NCBI GenBank assembly: GCA_964636495.1
Contig: CAZWSL010000017.1
Span: 1-63,692, forward strand
DNA length: 63,692 nucleotides
Origin: Desulfobacula sp964636495
GTDB taxonomy: Bacteria; Desulfobacterota; Desulfobacteria; Desulfobacterales; Desulfobacteraceae
Reading direction: 5' to 3'
Both the position numbers and the translations under genes were made by a program. Positions 36,803 to 45,275 of this stretch are shown piece by piece. Within the stretch, counting starts at the first letter, position 1; each line of letters opens with the position of its first letter. The notes under the pieces are model-generated. The model was not told where the DNA came from. It was given only the letters and a program-made list of their open reading frames with translations, and made no database searches.

Positions 36803-36805
36803 ATT

Positions 36806-37315
36806 CTACTCCTTTGCTTTCCCTTTAGTAAGACAATCTGGACAGGATTCTTCCTGGTTTCCTGTATGGGCAACAGCCTTAACTATTTTTGAATATCCTG
36901 TGCATCTGCAGATATTCCCGGAAAGGGCTTTCCGTACGGTTTTTTCGTCGGGTTCCGGGGTGTGGCTTAACAGGGCATCTGCAGATATAAGCATACCGGG
37001 AGTACAGAACCCGCACTGAACTGCACCATGATCAATAAAAGACTGCTGAAGATCTGACAGTTCATCATTGTCAGAGAGGCCTTCCACTGTTTTTATCTCT
37101 CTGCCCTCTGCTTCCAGTGCCAGAGTGAGGCAGGAGCGGACAGGTTTTCCATTTATCTGGACAGTGCATGACCCGCATATCCCTTCACTGCAGCTCTCCT
37201 TTGAACCAGTCAGATCAAGTTTATCACGTAACACTTCAAGAAGGGTATCATTGGGCTGAACCATAAGCTCCTGATCTTTTCCGTTTATATTCAAGGTGAT
37301 TTCTATTTTTTCCAT
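36806..37315 (-). CDS. 2Fe-2S subunit of molybdenum hydroxylase, set 2
   Basis: 169 residues with two [2Fe-2S] sites: the plant-type cluster ESCSEGICGSCTV with a later Cys in RSCLTL, and the second cluster QCGFCTPGM plus GNICRCTGY. It passes electrons from the molybdenum site to FAD. The tail is unusual in adding CPDC (about residues 158-161) beyond the normal end, a possible extra metal or redox site. It sits between the FAD subunit and the molybdenum subunit of the same set, with a 3-bp gap to the latter. Confidence 0.93.
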   Translation of the reverse strand: MEKIEITLNINGKDQELMVQPNDTLLEVLRDKLDLTGSKESCSEGICGSCTVQINGKPVRSCLTLALEAEGREIKTVEGLSDNDELSDLQQSFIDHGAVQCGFCTPGMLISADALLSHTPEPDEKTVRKALSGNICRCTGYSKIVKAVAHTGNQEESCPDCLTKGKAKE

Positions 37316-37415
37316 TTTAACCTCAATTGATATTATTTTATTCAGTTAATCACTGCAGCAGGGTTTTTTAAAGGTATTGCTGAACCAGGGAGTTACATCA
37401 GCATCTGGCTGCAGT

Positions 37416-38414
37416 TCACTCTTTTACCTCTTCAAGTGCCTGCAGAACCAGCTCTTCAACCATGGCGCATCTGTATTCAAGTGTAGAGCCGACATTGTGA
37501 ACAGCAAAGGTGGCTGCACTGTCCATGGCATCCCTGGCTGCTGCTTTAAAGGCATCTGAATCATCAGCTGCTGCCCCCTTTAATTTTGAAGCGGCATTGG
37601 CAAGTAAAAGCGGAGATCTGCCCATGGCTCCTACCACTATGCGTACCTGCCTGAATACGCCTGGATCACCATCCTGGTTTTCTTTTTTAACCCAGACAGC
37701 GGCACAGACTATGGGGTAATCAATGGCAGAACGATATGCCAGTTTTTTATATGAGCTTATCCCTCCATTTTTTGGAATCGTTATTTCAGTTAATAACTCA
37801 TCTGCTTCAATGGCAAAGGGCATGATACCATCAGTTGTGTAAAAATCAGCAAGTTTGACTTCCCTTTTGTGATTTTTACCTTGAAGTAACAGAGTTGCAT
37901 CAAGTGCCATAAGTGCTGTAGCGCCATCAGACTGACATGTGGAATTACATCTGTCTGCCTCTTCTCTTGCATAGCAGATTTTACCACCATCCTTGTGGCA
38001 TGCCTGTCTTCCAGACCTGTAAAAATCAGACTGGTTGTAGTGGTGACATCTGTTATCCTGCAGGATGTTACCGCCGACAGTACCAATATGATGCTGAATG
38101 GATACAGCCCCGATTTTTTCACAGGCCTGAAAAAAAGATCCGGCATGGGTCTGCACCAATGTTGAGTCAATAATATCTGAAATTGATGTTTTTGCTCCGA
38201 TTTTAATACAATCAGGGTGTTCTCTGATAAAAGAGAGTGAATCCAGAGCTTTCAGGCTCATGACGTATTTGGGTGCAAGCACTCCTTTTTTCATTCTCAC
38301 AAGTAGATCAGTTCCTCCTGCAAGAATCTTTACATCATCTTTATATTCTGCAAGCATATCCAGTGCCTGTTCAAGATTCTGCGGGTTTAAATAGTTAAAT
38401 CCTGGTAATCTCAC
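37416..38414 (-). CDS. FAD subunit of molybdenum hydroxylase, set 2, with 4-hydroxybenzoyl-CoA-reductase-type Fe-S loop
   Basis: 332 residues. FAD motifs are ILAGGTDLLVRMKKG and IGTVGGN. Directly after the second motif an insertion carries Cys at 123, 139, 147, 156 and 160 (DNRCHHYNQSDFYRSGRQAC and onwards). In 4-hydroxybenzoyl-CoA reductase the beta subunit has four Cys with 16, 8 and 9 residue spacing that bind an extra [4Fe-4S] cluster; the spacing here is the same. That cluster lets the enzyme run low-potential electrons toward the molybdenum site for reductive chemistry. Set 1 lacks this loop. Reductive removal of a ring hydroxyl or a related low-potential step is therefore possible. Confidence 0.9.
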   Translation of the reverse strand: MRLPGFNYLNPQNLEQALDMLAEYKDDVKILAGGTDLLVRMKKGVLAPKYVMSLKALDSLSFIREHPDCIKIGAKTSISDIIDSTLVQTHAGSFFQACEKIGAVSIQHHIGTVGGNILQDNRCHHYNQSDFYRSGRQACHKDGGKICYAREEADRCNSTCQSDGATALMALDATLLLQGKNHKREVKLADFYTTDGIMPFAIEADELLTEITIPKNGGISSYKKLAYRSAIDYPIVCAAVWVKKENQDGDPGVFRQVRIVVGAMGRSPLLLANAASKLKGAAADDSDAFKAAARDAMDSAATFAVHNVGSTLEYRCAMVEELVLQALEEVKE

Positions 38415-38497
38415 ACTCTCTCTCCTTTATGCAAACGTTATTTAAACTCAATAAACAACTGCTCTTTATCATTTATCATACATCCTGTAAGTGCCGG

Positions 38498-40789
38498 TTA
38501 AGGTTGTTCTCCTTTTTTCTCTTTCAAGGCAGCAAGAACTTTTTCAGGTGTAATGGGAAGATCCTTTATCCTGACACCGACAGCATCATAAACTGCATTG
38601 GCAACTGCAGGGGCTGTGGGAACACACCCTGGCTCGCCTATGCCTTTGGCGCCGAATGGACCATCCTTGTCAATGGTTTCAATAACCGGGGCTTTGATCT
38701 TTACTGCATCTTTAGCTGTAAAGAGTTTATAGTCACGGAAATTTGGATTCATATTTTTACCATCATGGTTCATCACTTCCTCAGTAAGCGCATAGCCAAG
38801 ACCCATTACAACTCCGCCGTATACCTGTCCTTCAAGGAGCATGGGATTTATGGCCCGTCCGACATCATGGGCGGCAACATATTCAAGGATTTCAACCTTG
38901 CCTGTCTCTTCATCAACTCTGACTTTCACTCCGTGTGCACCAAAGGAGTATGTCATTGACATATTACCCTTGAGTTCTTTTCCCATGTTGCGGTTGTCAG
39001 GATCATAAAAATGCTCTGCCATCAGCATGGTGCCGTTTGGTGAAAAGTGGGCTTTCCTCAACAGCTTGCCAATGGGTATTGTTTTTTCAGGATCACCGGG
39101 GTAAAAGACATTTCTCTCCTTGAATTCAATTTCCTCAGCAGGAGCATCAAGTATCGTGGATGCAAATTCCTGTATCTTTTTCTTGACTTTTTTAGCTGCA
39201 CCAAGGGCTGCATTGCCTGCAACAAATGTACTGCGGCTTGCATGTGCTCCAACATCCCATGGACATACATCCGTATCTGAATGAACAACATTAATATCTT
39301 CAGTATTGAGACCCAGTTCTTCTGCGACAATCTGGGCTGTAATATTGTCAAGTCCCTGTCCCATGTCACTGCCACCGGTAAAGATATCCACTTTACCGTA
39401 ATCATCCATCTTTAATATGGCACCGCATCCGTCTGAACCGTAGATTCTTGCACCGCCCCCGACATGAATCAGGGAAGCCATACCTGTACCGACTCCTTTT
39501 TCATTTTTGCTGTCAAACTCAAGCTCTTTCTGCACAGCTTCAATACACGCTTCAAGACCGCACGACGTTATTTTCAGACCCTGGGGAGTTTCATCACCGC
39601 TCTGGTTTTTGTTGATTTTTCTGAATTCAATTCGATCAATGCCTGCTTTTTCAGCAAGCATATCCATACTGCTCTCAATTGCAAATGTTGCCTGGGGATT
39701 TCCATACCCCCTCATGGCCTGGGAGTATGTGTTATTTGTATATACACATTTAGCATTGTATCTTACATTTTTCACATTGTAAAGAGAGCTTATGGGCATG
39801 AGCATGACAGAGGGGGTAGTCGCTCCCCAGGAAGTGTGTGCACCATTATCAAGCACCATTCTCATATCCCTGAATGTAAGCCTGCCGGTTTTATCACATC
39901 CCTGTTTTATATAGATGACTGTAGGCTGTCTTGTTGATGTTGCCGTAAACTCCTCCACACGATCAAACATAATTTTCACCGGTTTCTTACATTTATGGGC
40001 AAGCAGAATGGCGATGTGTTCATAGGCGTAAGTATCAAGCTTGCTTCCAAAACCACCGCCGATGACAGGTTTGATAACTCTTACCCGTCTGTTTTCAATA
40101 CCCATTGCTTTGAGTGATTCCAGAAAATCTTTCTGGGCAAGGGAAGGGATCTGTGTATTGGTATGTATGGTCAGATTGTCAAAGGCATCAAAAAGTGCAA
40201 TGGCTCCACTTGTTCCCATGCAGCAGTGGGTAACCCAGGTTGTTGTATATTTATCCTCCACAACAAAATCAGACTCTTTTTCAGCTTTTTCAACATCACC
40301 GTAATGAACGTTCCATGGCATTTTCAGGACATTTGACTTAAGATGGTCATGTACAAGGGGAGAATCTTTATCCATAGCCTTTTCAGGATCAAAAATACCT
40401 TCAAGTTCTCTATATTCAATCTCAATGAGACTCAATGCTTTTTTTGCAATTTCAGGGCTTATGGCTGCAACCGCAGCCACCTCATCCCTGAAGGAGCTTA
40501 CCTTACCTTTTTTTATCGGAGGATTATCCTTAATAAATCCCATTCTCATTTTTACAGGAACATCCTCTCCTGTGAGAACAGCATGTACACCGGCAAGCGC
40601 TTTTGCTTTTGACGTATCTATCTTAATAATTTCAGCATTGGCATATTTGCTGTAAAGAATTTTTCCGTACAGCATTCCCGGCAGTTTTATATCCTGGATA
40701 TATTCAGCTCTGCCCATTGCCTTCTGTGCTGCATCCAACTTGGGAACTGATTTTCCAACCACTCTTAATGCACTACTCTGCTTATCCAT
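38498..40789 (-). CDS. xanthine-dehydrogenase-family molybdopterin subunit, set 1
   Basis: The 763-residue molybdenum subunit with the active-site Glu intact (GAKGIGEPGCVPTAPAVANA). Other family marks are VGKSVPKLDAAQKAMGRAEY, IGGGFGSKLD and GGSDMGQGLDN. The frame runs to 40816, but ATG 40789 follows GGGAGGAG, overlaps the 2Fe-2S gene by 8 bases and gives the proper N-terminus. It probably hydroxylates a ring carbon next to nitrogen with water as oxygen donor; C2 hydroxylation of an indole ring is one candidate. No signal peptide is present, so it is cytoplasmic. Confidence 0.92.
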   Translation of the reverse strand: MDKQSSALRVVGKSVPKLDAAQKAMGRAEYIQDIKLPGMLYGKILYSKYANAEIIKIDTSKAKALAGVHAVLTGEDVPVKMRMGFIKDNPPIKKGKVSSFRDEVAAVAAISPEIAKKALSLIEIEYRELEGIFDPEKAMDKDSPLVHDHLKSNVLKMPWNVHYGDVEKAEKESDFVVEDKYTTTWVTHCCMGTSGAIALFDAFDNLTIHTNTQIPSLAQKDFLESLKAMGIENRRVRVIKPVIGGGFGSKLDTYAYEHIAILLAHKCKKPVKIMFDRVEEFTATSTRQPTVIYIKQGCDKTGRLTFRDMRMVLDNGAHTSWGATTPSVMLMPISSLYNVKNVRYNAKCVYTNNTYSQAMRGYGNPQATFAIESSMDMLAEKAGIDRIEFRKINKNQSGDETPQGLKITSCGLEACIEAVQKELEFDSKNEKGVGTGMASLIHVGGGARIYGSDGCGAILKMDDYGKVDIFTGGSDMGQGLDNITAQIVAEELGLNTEDINVVHSDTDVCPWDVGAHASRSTFVAGNAALGAAKKVKKKIQEFASTILDAPAEEIEFKERNVFYPGDPEKTIPIGKLLRKAHFSPNGTMLMAEHFYDPDNRNMGKELKGNMSMTYSFGAHGVKVRVDEETGKVEILEYVAAHDVGRAINPMLLEGQVYGGVVMGLGYALTEEVMNHDGKNMNPNFRDYKLFTAKDAVKIKAPVIETIDKDGPFGAKGIGEPGCVPTAPAVANAVYDAVGVRIKDLPITPEKVLAALKEKKGEQP

Positions 40790-41276
40790 TTTCTCCTCCC
40801 TTCTGTTCTGCAGCAAGTTTTTTAGCGGCTTCTACTGATTCAAATATCTGTATATACCCTGTACACCGGCATATATTTCCGGCAAGGGCATGTTTGATCT
40901 CTTCCCGTTCAGCATCGGGATTTTCGTCCAGTAATGCCTTTGAAGACATTATCATTCCAGGTGAGCAGAATCCGCACTGAATACCACCATTGTCAACAAA
41001 AGACTGCTGAAGGGGATGGAGGGTCCCATCTGTTGAAGCCAGTCCTTCAATTGTTTCAACTGTTTTTTCATCCACATCAACAGCAAGATATAGGCAGGAG
41101 TTCACAGCGAGTTTATCAACAATAACCGTGCAGGCACCACATTCGCCATTACCGCAGCCTTCCTTGGTGCCGATCAGCCCCATCTCATCCCTTAAAAGGT
41201 GAGAAAGGGTCCAGTGATCTTTAATCTCGCAAGAAATCCGGTCACCATTTAATATAAAAGATATCGGTGTAGTCAT
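40782..41276 (-). CDS. 2Fe-2S subunit of molybdenum hydroxylase, set 1
   Basis: 164 residues with the two standard [2Fe-2S] binding regions: EGCGNGECGACTV with NSCLYLAV, and QCGFCSPGM with GNICRCTGY. It links the molybdenum and FAD subunits. A GAGGAG site precedes ATG 41276. The 3' end overlaps the start of the molybdenum subunit gene by 8 bases. Gene order FAD, 2Fe-2S, Mo is the same as in set 2. Confidence 0.95.
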   Translation of the reverse strand: MTTPISFILNGDRISCEIKDHWTLSHLLRDEMGLIGTKEGCGNGECGACTVIVDKLAVNSCLYLAVDVDEKTVETIEGLASTDGTLHPLQQSFVDNGGIQCGFCSPGMIMSSKALLDENPDAEREEIKHALAGNICRCTGYIQIFESVEAAKKLAAEQKGGENG

Positions 41277-41310
41277 GATTTTATTTCTCCTCGGAAGTAT
41301 TATTTTAGAT

Positions 41311-42186
41311 TCAGTGGTTAATCATTTCAAGGCATTTCAGACCCATACGTCTGACCTGAACTCTTATCATCTCTTTTCTGTGCCACGCTTTACCCCGCAC
41401 AGAATCCCTCACCTGTGATTCGTCAGCAGCAATCCTGCCTGCCTCTGCAAGAATTTTTTCATCTATTTTTTCTCCCTCAAGAATTTTTTCAGCGGCAAAT
41501 GCCCTCATGGGTACGGGAGCTGCAACGCCTAACACAATTCTCGCTCTGGTACAGGTCTCAAAATTATCATCAAGGGTTAACAGGATGCCTATTCCAATCA
41601 GAGGAAGTTCCATGGCAGCTCTTCTGCCAAATTTTATATATGCACTTCCCGTGTTCGGGTCCTGGGGCGGAATGGTAATCTTTTTAAGTATCTCACCCGG
41701 TTTTAAAACAGTTACATACGGTTTTATGAACAGATCCTTTACCGGAACAGAACGCTCACCTTCAGGACCATGTAAAAGAGCGACACCATCAAGGGCAATC
41801 ATTGGCACAGCACCATCAGCAGAAGGAACAGCATTAATCAGATTGCCTCCAATGGTCCCCACATTTCTGACCTGCAGGGAACCGATATTGGAGACTGCAT
41901 CATATATAATGGGGTAATCCTTTTGAATCATGATGGATTTTTCAAGAGTAGAGTGGGTGACAAGTGCACCGATTGAAAGTTCCTGTGTCGCCTCATTTTT
42001 ATTAAGTTCACTTAATTCACTGATTTTTTTCAGTGAAATCAGGAAATCAGGCTCCATCCATCCTTCTTTGACCTTTACAATTACATCTGTTCCTCCAGCA
42101 ATAAATTTTGAAGTCTCACTGTGCTGACCGTAAAAGGAGATGGCCTCTTCAACAGTTCTCGGAGAGAGGTATTTAAATTCCTTCAT
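41311..42186 (-). CDS. FAD subunit of molybdenum hydroxylase, set 1
   Basis: 291 residues of the CoxM/CutM type. FAD-binding motifs are FIAGGTDVIVKVKEG (about 29-43) and NVGTIGGNLINAVPSADGA (about 107-126). No Cys-rich insertion follows the second motif, in contrast to set 2. It takes electrons from the 2Fe-2S subunit and delivers them to an external acceptor. It begins 33 bp after the PaaK-like ligase gene. Confidence 0.92.
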   Translation of the reverse strand: MKEFKYLSPRTVEEAISFYGQHSETSKFIAGGTDVIVKVKEGWMEPDFLISLKKISELSELNKNEATQELSIGALVTHSTLEKSIMIQKDYPIIYDAVSNIGSLQVRNVGTIGGNLINAVPSADGAVPMIALDGVALLHGPEGERSVPVKDLFIKPYVTVLKPGEILKKITIPPQDPNTGSAYIKFGRRAAMELPLIGIGILLTLDDNFETCTRARIVLGVAAPVPMRAFAAEKILEGEKIDEKILAEAGRIAADESQVRDSVRGKAWHRKEMIRVQVRRMGLKCLEMINH

Positions 42187-42219
42187 TTTTTTTCCTTTAT
42201 TATTTCAGTTAACTGTTTT

Positions 42220-43509
42220 CTATACTCTATTGTCAAAGATACGCTGGGATTTGCCTGCAACTCTGGGCAGCTGTCCATATTCACAGATTTCAATATTACA
42301 GCTCACCAGGATCTTTGTTTTTATCTCTTTTTTTATTTTATCTATTATATGTCGGGCACTCTCCAGGGAGAGTCCCTCTTTTATTTCCAATTTCACACTC
42401 ATATAATCCCTGCCGTCATCTCTCCTTTCAAGGTGAAGCTGGTATTCACTTCCAGCTTCTTCAATCCTGGATAAGATCTCATCTATCTGTCCCGGATAAA
42501 TATTGACTCCCCGTAAAATGATCATGTCATCTGAACGCCCCATGATTTTGTCGTGCATGGGAAGGATATTGCCACAGGAACATTTTGCTGTGATTTTTCT
42601 TGTCAGGTCTCTTGTTCTGTACCTGACCAGAGGAGCTGCCTCCTTGCAGAGAGTTGTTACAACCATCTCTCCTATTTCACCCTCTTTTACCGGTTCAAGG
42701 GTTTTTGGATCAAGTATTTCAAGGATATACCTGTCTGCCCAGTAATGAATGCCTTCATGTCTGTCACAGTCCAGCCCTGCACCCGGGCCGTAAAGTTCTG
42801 TCATACCGGTTATGTCAAACATATCTTCAAGTCCCAGGAGTTCCTTTATTTTTGCACGCATGGCAGAAGAACTTCTTTCTGAACCAAATATAATCTTTTT
42901 TAAATTTATTTTATCTTTCAGACCGCGTTTATTAACCTCTTCTGCCATCAGAAGTGCCATGGATGCGGTACAGCATAAAACAGTTGACTGAAGATCCACA
43001 AGAAAGCGGCACTGCATATCAATATTGCCCGGTCCAACGGGAACAGCCATGGCACCAAGGTGTTCACAACCCAGCTGAAAACCCATTCCTGCAGTCCAGA
43101 CACCATAACCGACTGCAATCTGAACCCTGTCATTCCGGGTCACCCCTGCCATTTCATAACATCTTGCAAACATCTCAAACCATATATCAAGATCATTTCG
43201 TGTATATGAGAGCACTTTTCGTTTTCCGGTTGTTCCCGAAGATGCATGGATCCGTACAACATCTTTTTCCGGCACAGATAGAAGGGGGAGGGGATAGCCC
43301 TCTTTAAGATCCTCTCCTGTTGTAAATGCAAGTCTGGATATATCATTCAGTGATTTTATATCTTCTGGTTTTATACCTGCTTTCTCAAATTGTTTCCTGT
43401 AAAATTCAGATCCTCTATAAACATGGTTAACGGTCCATTTCAAACCGTCAAGCTGGTGTCTGTAAAGTTGTTCCTCATCTTTGAAATGTGGCATAAAAGT
43501 TTTGTTCAT
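42220..43509 (-). CDS. PaaK-like aryl-acetate CoA ligase
   Basis: Activates an aromatic acid with ATP and CoA. The 429-residue protein has the adenylate-forming P-loop RIHASSGTTGKRKVLSYT, GSERSSSAMR, GMTELYGPGAGLDC and the C-terminal RSDDMIILRGVNIYPGQI hinge, all as in phenylacetate-CoA ligase. Two Cys in KCSCGN may bind zinc, as seen in some PaaK proteins. A PaaK-like ligase acts on indoleacetate in the known iaa clusters, so phenylacetate, indoleacetate or a pathway dicarboxylate are all candidates. It is separated from the hyuB-like gene by 2 bp. Confidence 0.9.
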   Translation of the reverse strand: MNKTFMPHFKDEEQLYRHQLDGLKWTVNHVYRGSEFYRKQFEKAGIKPEDIKSLNDISRLAFTTGEDLKEGYPLPLLSVPEKDVVRIHASSGTTGKRKVLSYTRNDLDIWFEMFARCYEMAGVTRNDRVQIAVGYGVWTAGMGFQLGCEHLGAMAVPVGPGNIDMQCRFLVDLQSTVLCCTASMALLMAEEVNKRGLKDKINLKKIIFGSERSSSAMRAKIKELLGLEDMFDITGMTELYGPGAGLDCDRHEGIHYWADRYILEILDPKTLEPVKEGEIGEMVVTTLCKEAAPLVRYRTRDLTRKITAKCSCGNILPMHDKIMGRSDDMIILRGVNIYPGQIDEILSRIEEAGSEYQLHLERRDDGRDYMSVKLEIKEGLSLESARHIIDKIKKEIKTKILVSCNIEICEYGQLPRVAGKSQRIFDNRV

Positions 43510-43511
43510 GG

Positions 43512-45272
43512 TTATTCCTGCCTGTTGTTACGAAGTTTCCGGGTTGCTTCAGGATCATGTTTTAACGATTCCGGATCAATAATCACACCATAATCTGTTC
43601 TCGCCTTTTCAATACTCACATACTCATACCTGACATCACGTTCAACAGCTTCCGGGTCCCGCTCAAACGGGTCTCCATATCCACCGCCGCCTGCACTTAC
43701 AAAAGAGATCGTGTCACCTGGATCACAAAACGTAAGCCCGCTGGGATCAGCATTTGTTCCATTTTTCAGATATTGGGCTTTTGATCCGTTTTTTCCTCCA
43801 AATATACCCTGGGGCGGATAGATATAACGTCCTGCCTGCACGGCAATGGATGTTGTTCCCACCTCTCTTTTATCGGATGTGGCGCTGTCATCTTTTATTT
43901 CATCTGCTTTTGGAGAACGTATGATCATCTGCCTGCCAATACCGCCGCGCTGCTTTCCAGGACCTCCTGAATCCTGGATCAGGCTTCTGGATTCGACAAT
44001 CATGGTGGTATCGCTTTCAAGTATTTCAACGGGCGTATTTGCACCGTTGGCAGGAAAAATGGCGCAGTGATGTCCGTCAAATCTTGAAGAAGCTCCCATT
44101 CCGCCTCCACGGATAATCATGGTGTGCCATGGTTTGCCATTTGCAAAGGAGCCGTGAAAGATATTGGTCTGAGCAGGAGTTCCTCCTGAACCTGCAATAA
44201 TGTTATCAGGAGCCGCTTTGGAAAGAGCGTTAAAAACCATTTCTGTCATAAAATGACCCACCACCATCCTTGCAGCAACAGCTGCAGGAAAGGTGCAGTT
44301 TACAATGCAGCCTTCAGGAGCAGACATTGTGATGGGGCGTATGGCTCCCTCATTAATCGGCACTCCAGGGTCAAAGGCTGATTTGATTGCCATGAACACA
44401 TAGGCATAGGTGAAATTATATACCACATTCACTCCCCAGTGAACCTGTTTTGATGTCCCGTCAAAATCAACATGGATTTTAGAACCCTTCACCTCTACTG
44501 TCAGCCTGATGGGGATATCAGGTTTATCTCCTGCACCTTCTATAATGCCTTCGTGTGCGTATATCCCATCTTTTATTCCTGATATGGCAGTCTCCATGCT
44601 TTTTTCGGTTCTCTCGATAATTTCATCGGCAAGATCATCAAGGGTATCCAGTCCCTCATCTTCCATCATCTCTATTATTTTTTGAGAACAGACATGATTT
44701 GCTGCAACCTGGGAACGGATATCTCCATCAAACTCTGTTGCCGTTCTGACATTCCAGCGGATCATATTCACAAGGCTTTCATTGAGTCTGCCTGCATCAT
44801 AAAGCTTTGTTAAGGGGATATAAAGACCTTCTGCATAGACATCACGATTGTCTGAAGCCGTTCTGCCTCCAATATCAGTGTGGTGAAAGATGCATGCTGT
44901 AAAAGCCACCACTTTTCCCTTAAAAAAGATAGGGCTCCATACACACACATCATTTAAATGTCCTGCAAGGAGCCAGGGATCATTAACGATAAACACATCT
45001 CCCTCATTATACGCTTCCAGAGGAATGGAATTCACTATTTTTTTCATGCCGAGAGCCATGGCTCCTGCCATGCCCGGTGTACACAGGGTACCCTGAACAA
45101 GCTCCTGTCCCCGGCTGTCTGTAAACATGCATGTATAGTCATGGGCATCCCTCAAAAGAGATGAAAATGCGGTTCTGATAACAGATGCATCAGACTCATC
45201 CACAATGGAAACAAGCCGTTTCCATAAAATTTCCAGAGTAATGGGATCAAATTTGCATTTTTTTTCAGTCAT
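43512..45272 (-). CDS. hyuB: hydantoinase B/oxoprolinase beta-type subunit
   Basis: 586 residues of the HyuB family, starting KFDPITLEILWKRLVSIVDE and containing FIVNDPWLLAGHLNDV, FHHTDIGGRTA and the C-terminal SAGGGGYGDPFERDP. HyuB works with HyuA in ATP-dependent opening of lactam, hydantoin or oxoproline rings, and in ketone carboxylases. No third, small carboxylase subunit is present, so lactam hydrolysis is more likely than carboxylation. In anaerobic indoleacetate degradation such a pair opens the 2-oxo-indole ring. It lies 3 bp after hyuA. Confidence 0.9.
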   Translation of the reverse strand: MTEKKCKFDPITLEILWKRLVSIVDESDASVIRTAFSSLLRDAHDYTCMFTDSRGQELVQGTLCTPGMAGAMALGMKKIVNSIPLEAYNEGDVFIVNDPWLLAGHLNDVCVWSPIFFKGKVVAFTACIFHHTDIGGRTASDNRDVYAEGLYIPLTKLYDAGRLNESLVNMIRWNVRTATEFDGDIRSQVAANHVCSQKIIEMMEDEGLDTLDDLADEIIERTEKSMETAISGIKDGIYAHEGIIEGAGDKPDIPIRLTVEVKGSKIHVDFDGTSKQVHWGVNVVYNFTYAYVFMAIKSAFDPGVPINEGAIRPITMSAPEGCIVNCTFPAAVAARMVVGHFMTEMVFNALSKAAPDNIIAGSGGTPAQTNIFHGSFANGKPWHTMIIRGGGMGASSRFDGHHCAIFPANGANTPVEILESDTTMIVESRSLIQDSGGPGKQRGGIGRQMIIRSPKADEIKDDSATSDKREVGTTSIAVQAGRYIYPPQGIFGGKNGSKAQYLKNGTNADPSGLTFCDPGDTISFVSAGGGGYGDPFERDPEAVERDVRYEYVSIEKARTDYGVIIDPESLKHDPEATRKLRNNRQE

Positions 45273-45275
45273 TTA

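Noticed and set aside
34511..42186. Hydroxylase sets as aerobic CO dehydrogenase (CoxLMS)
   Set aside because: The CoxL active-site Cys motif is not seen, and the gene order and neighbours are catabolic and anaerobic.
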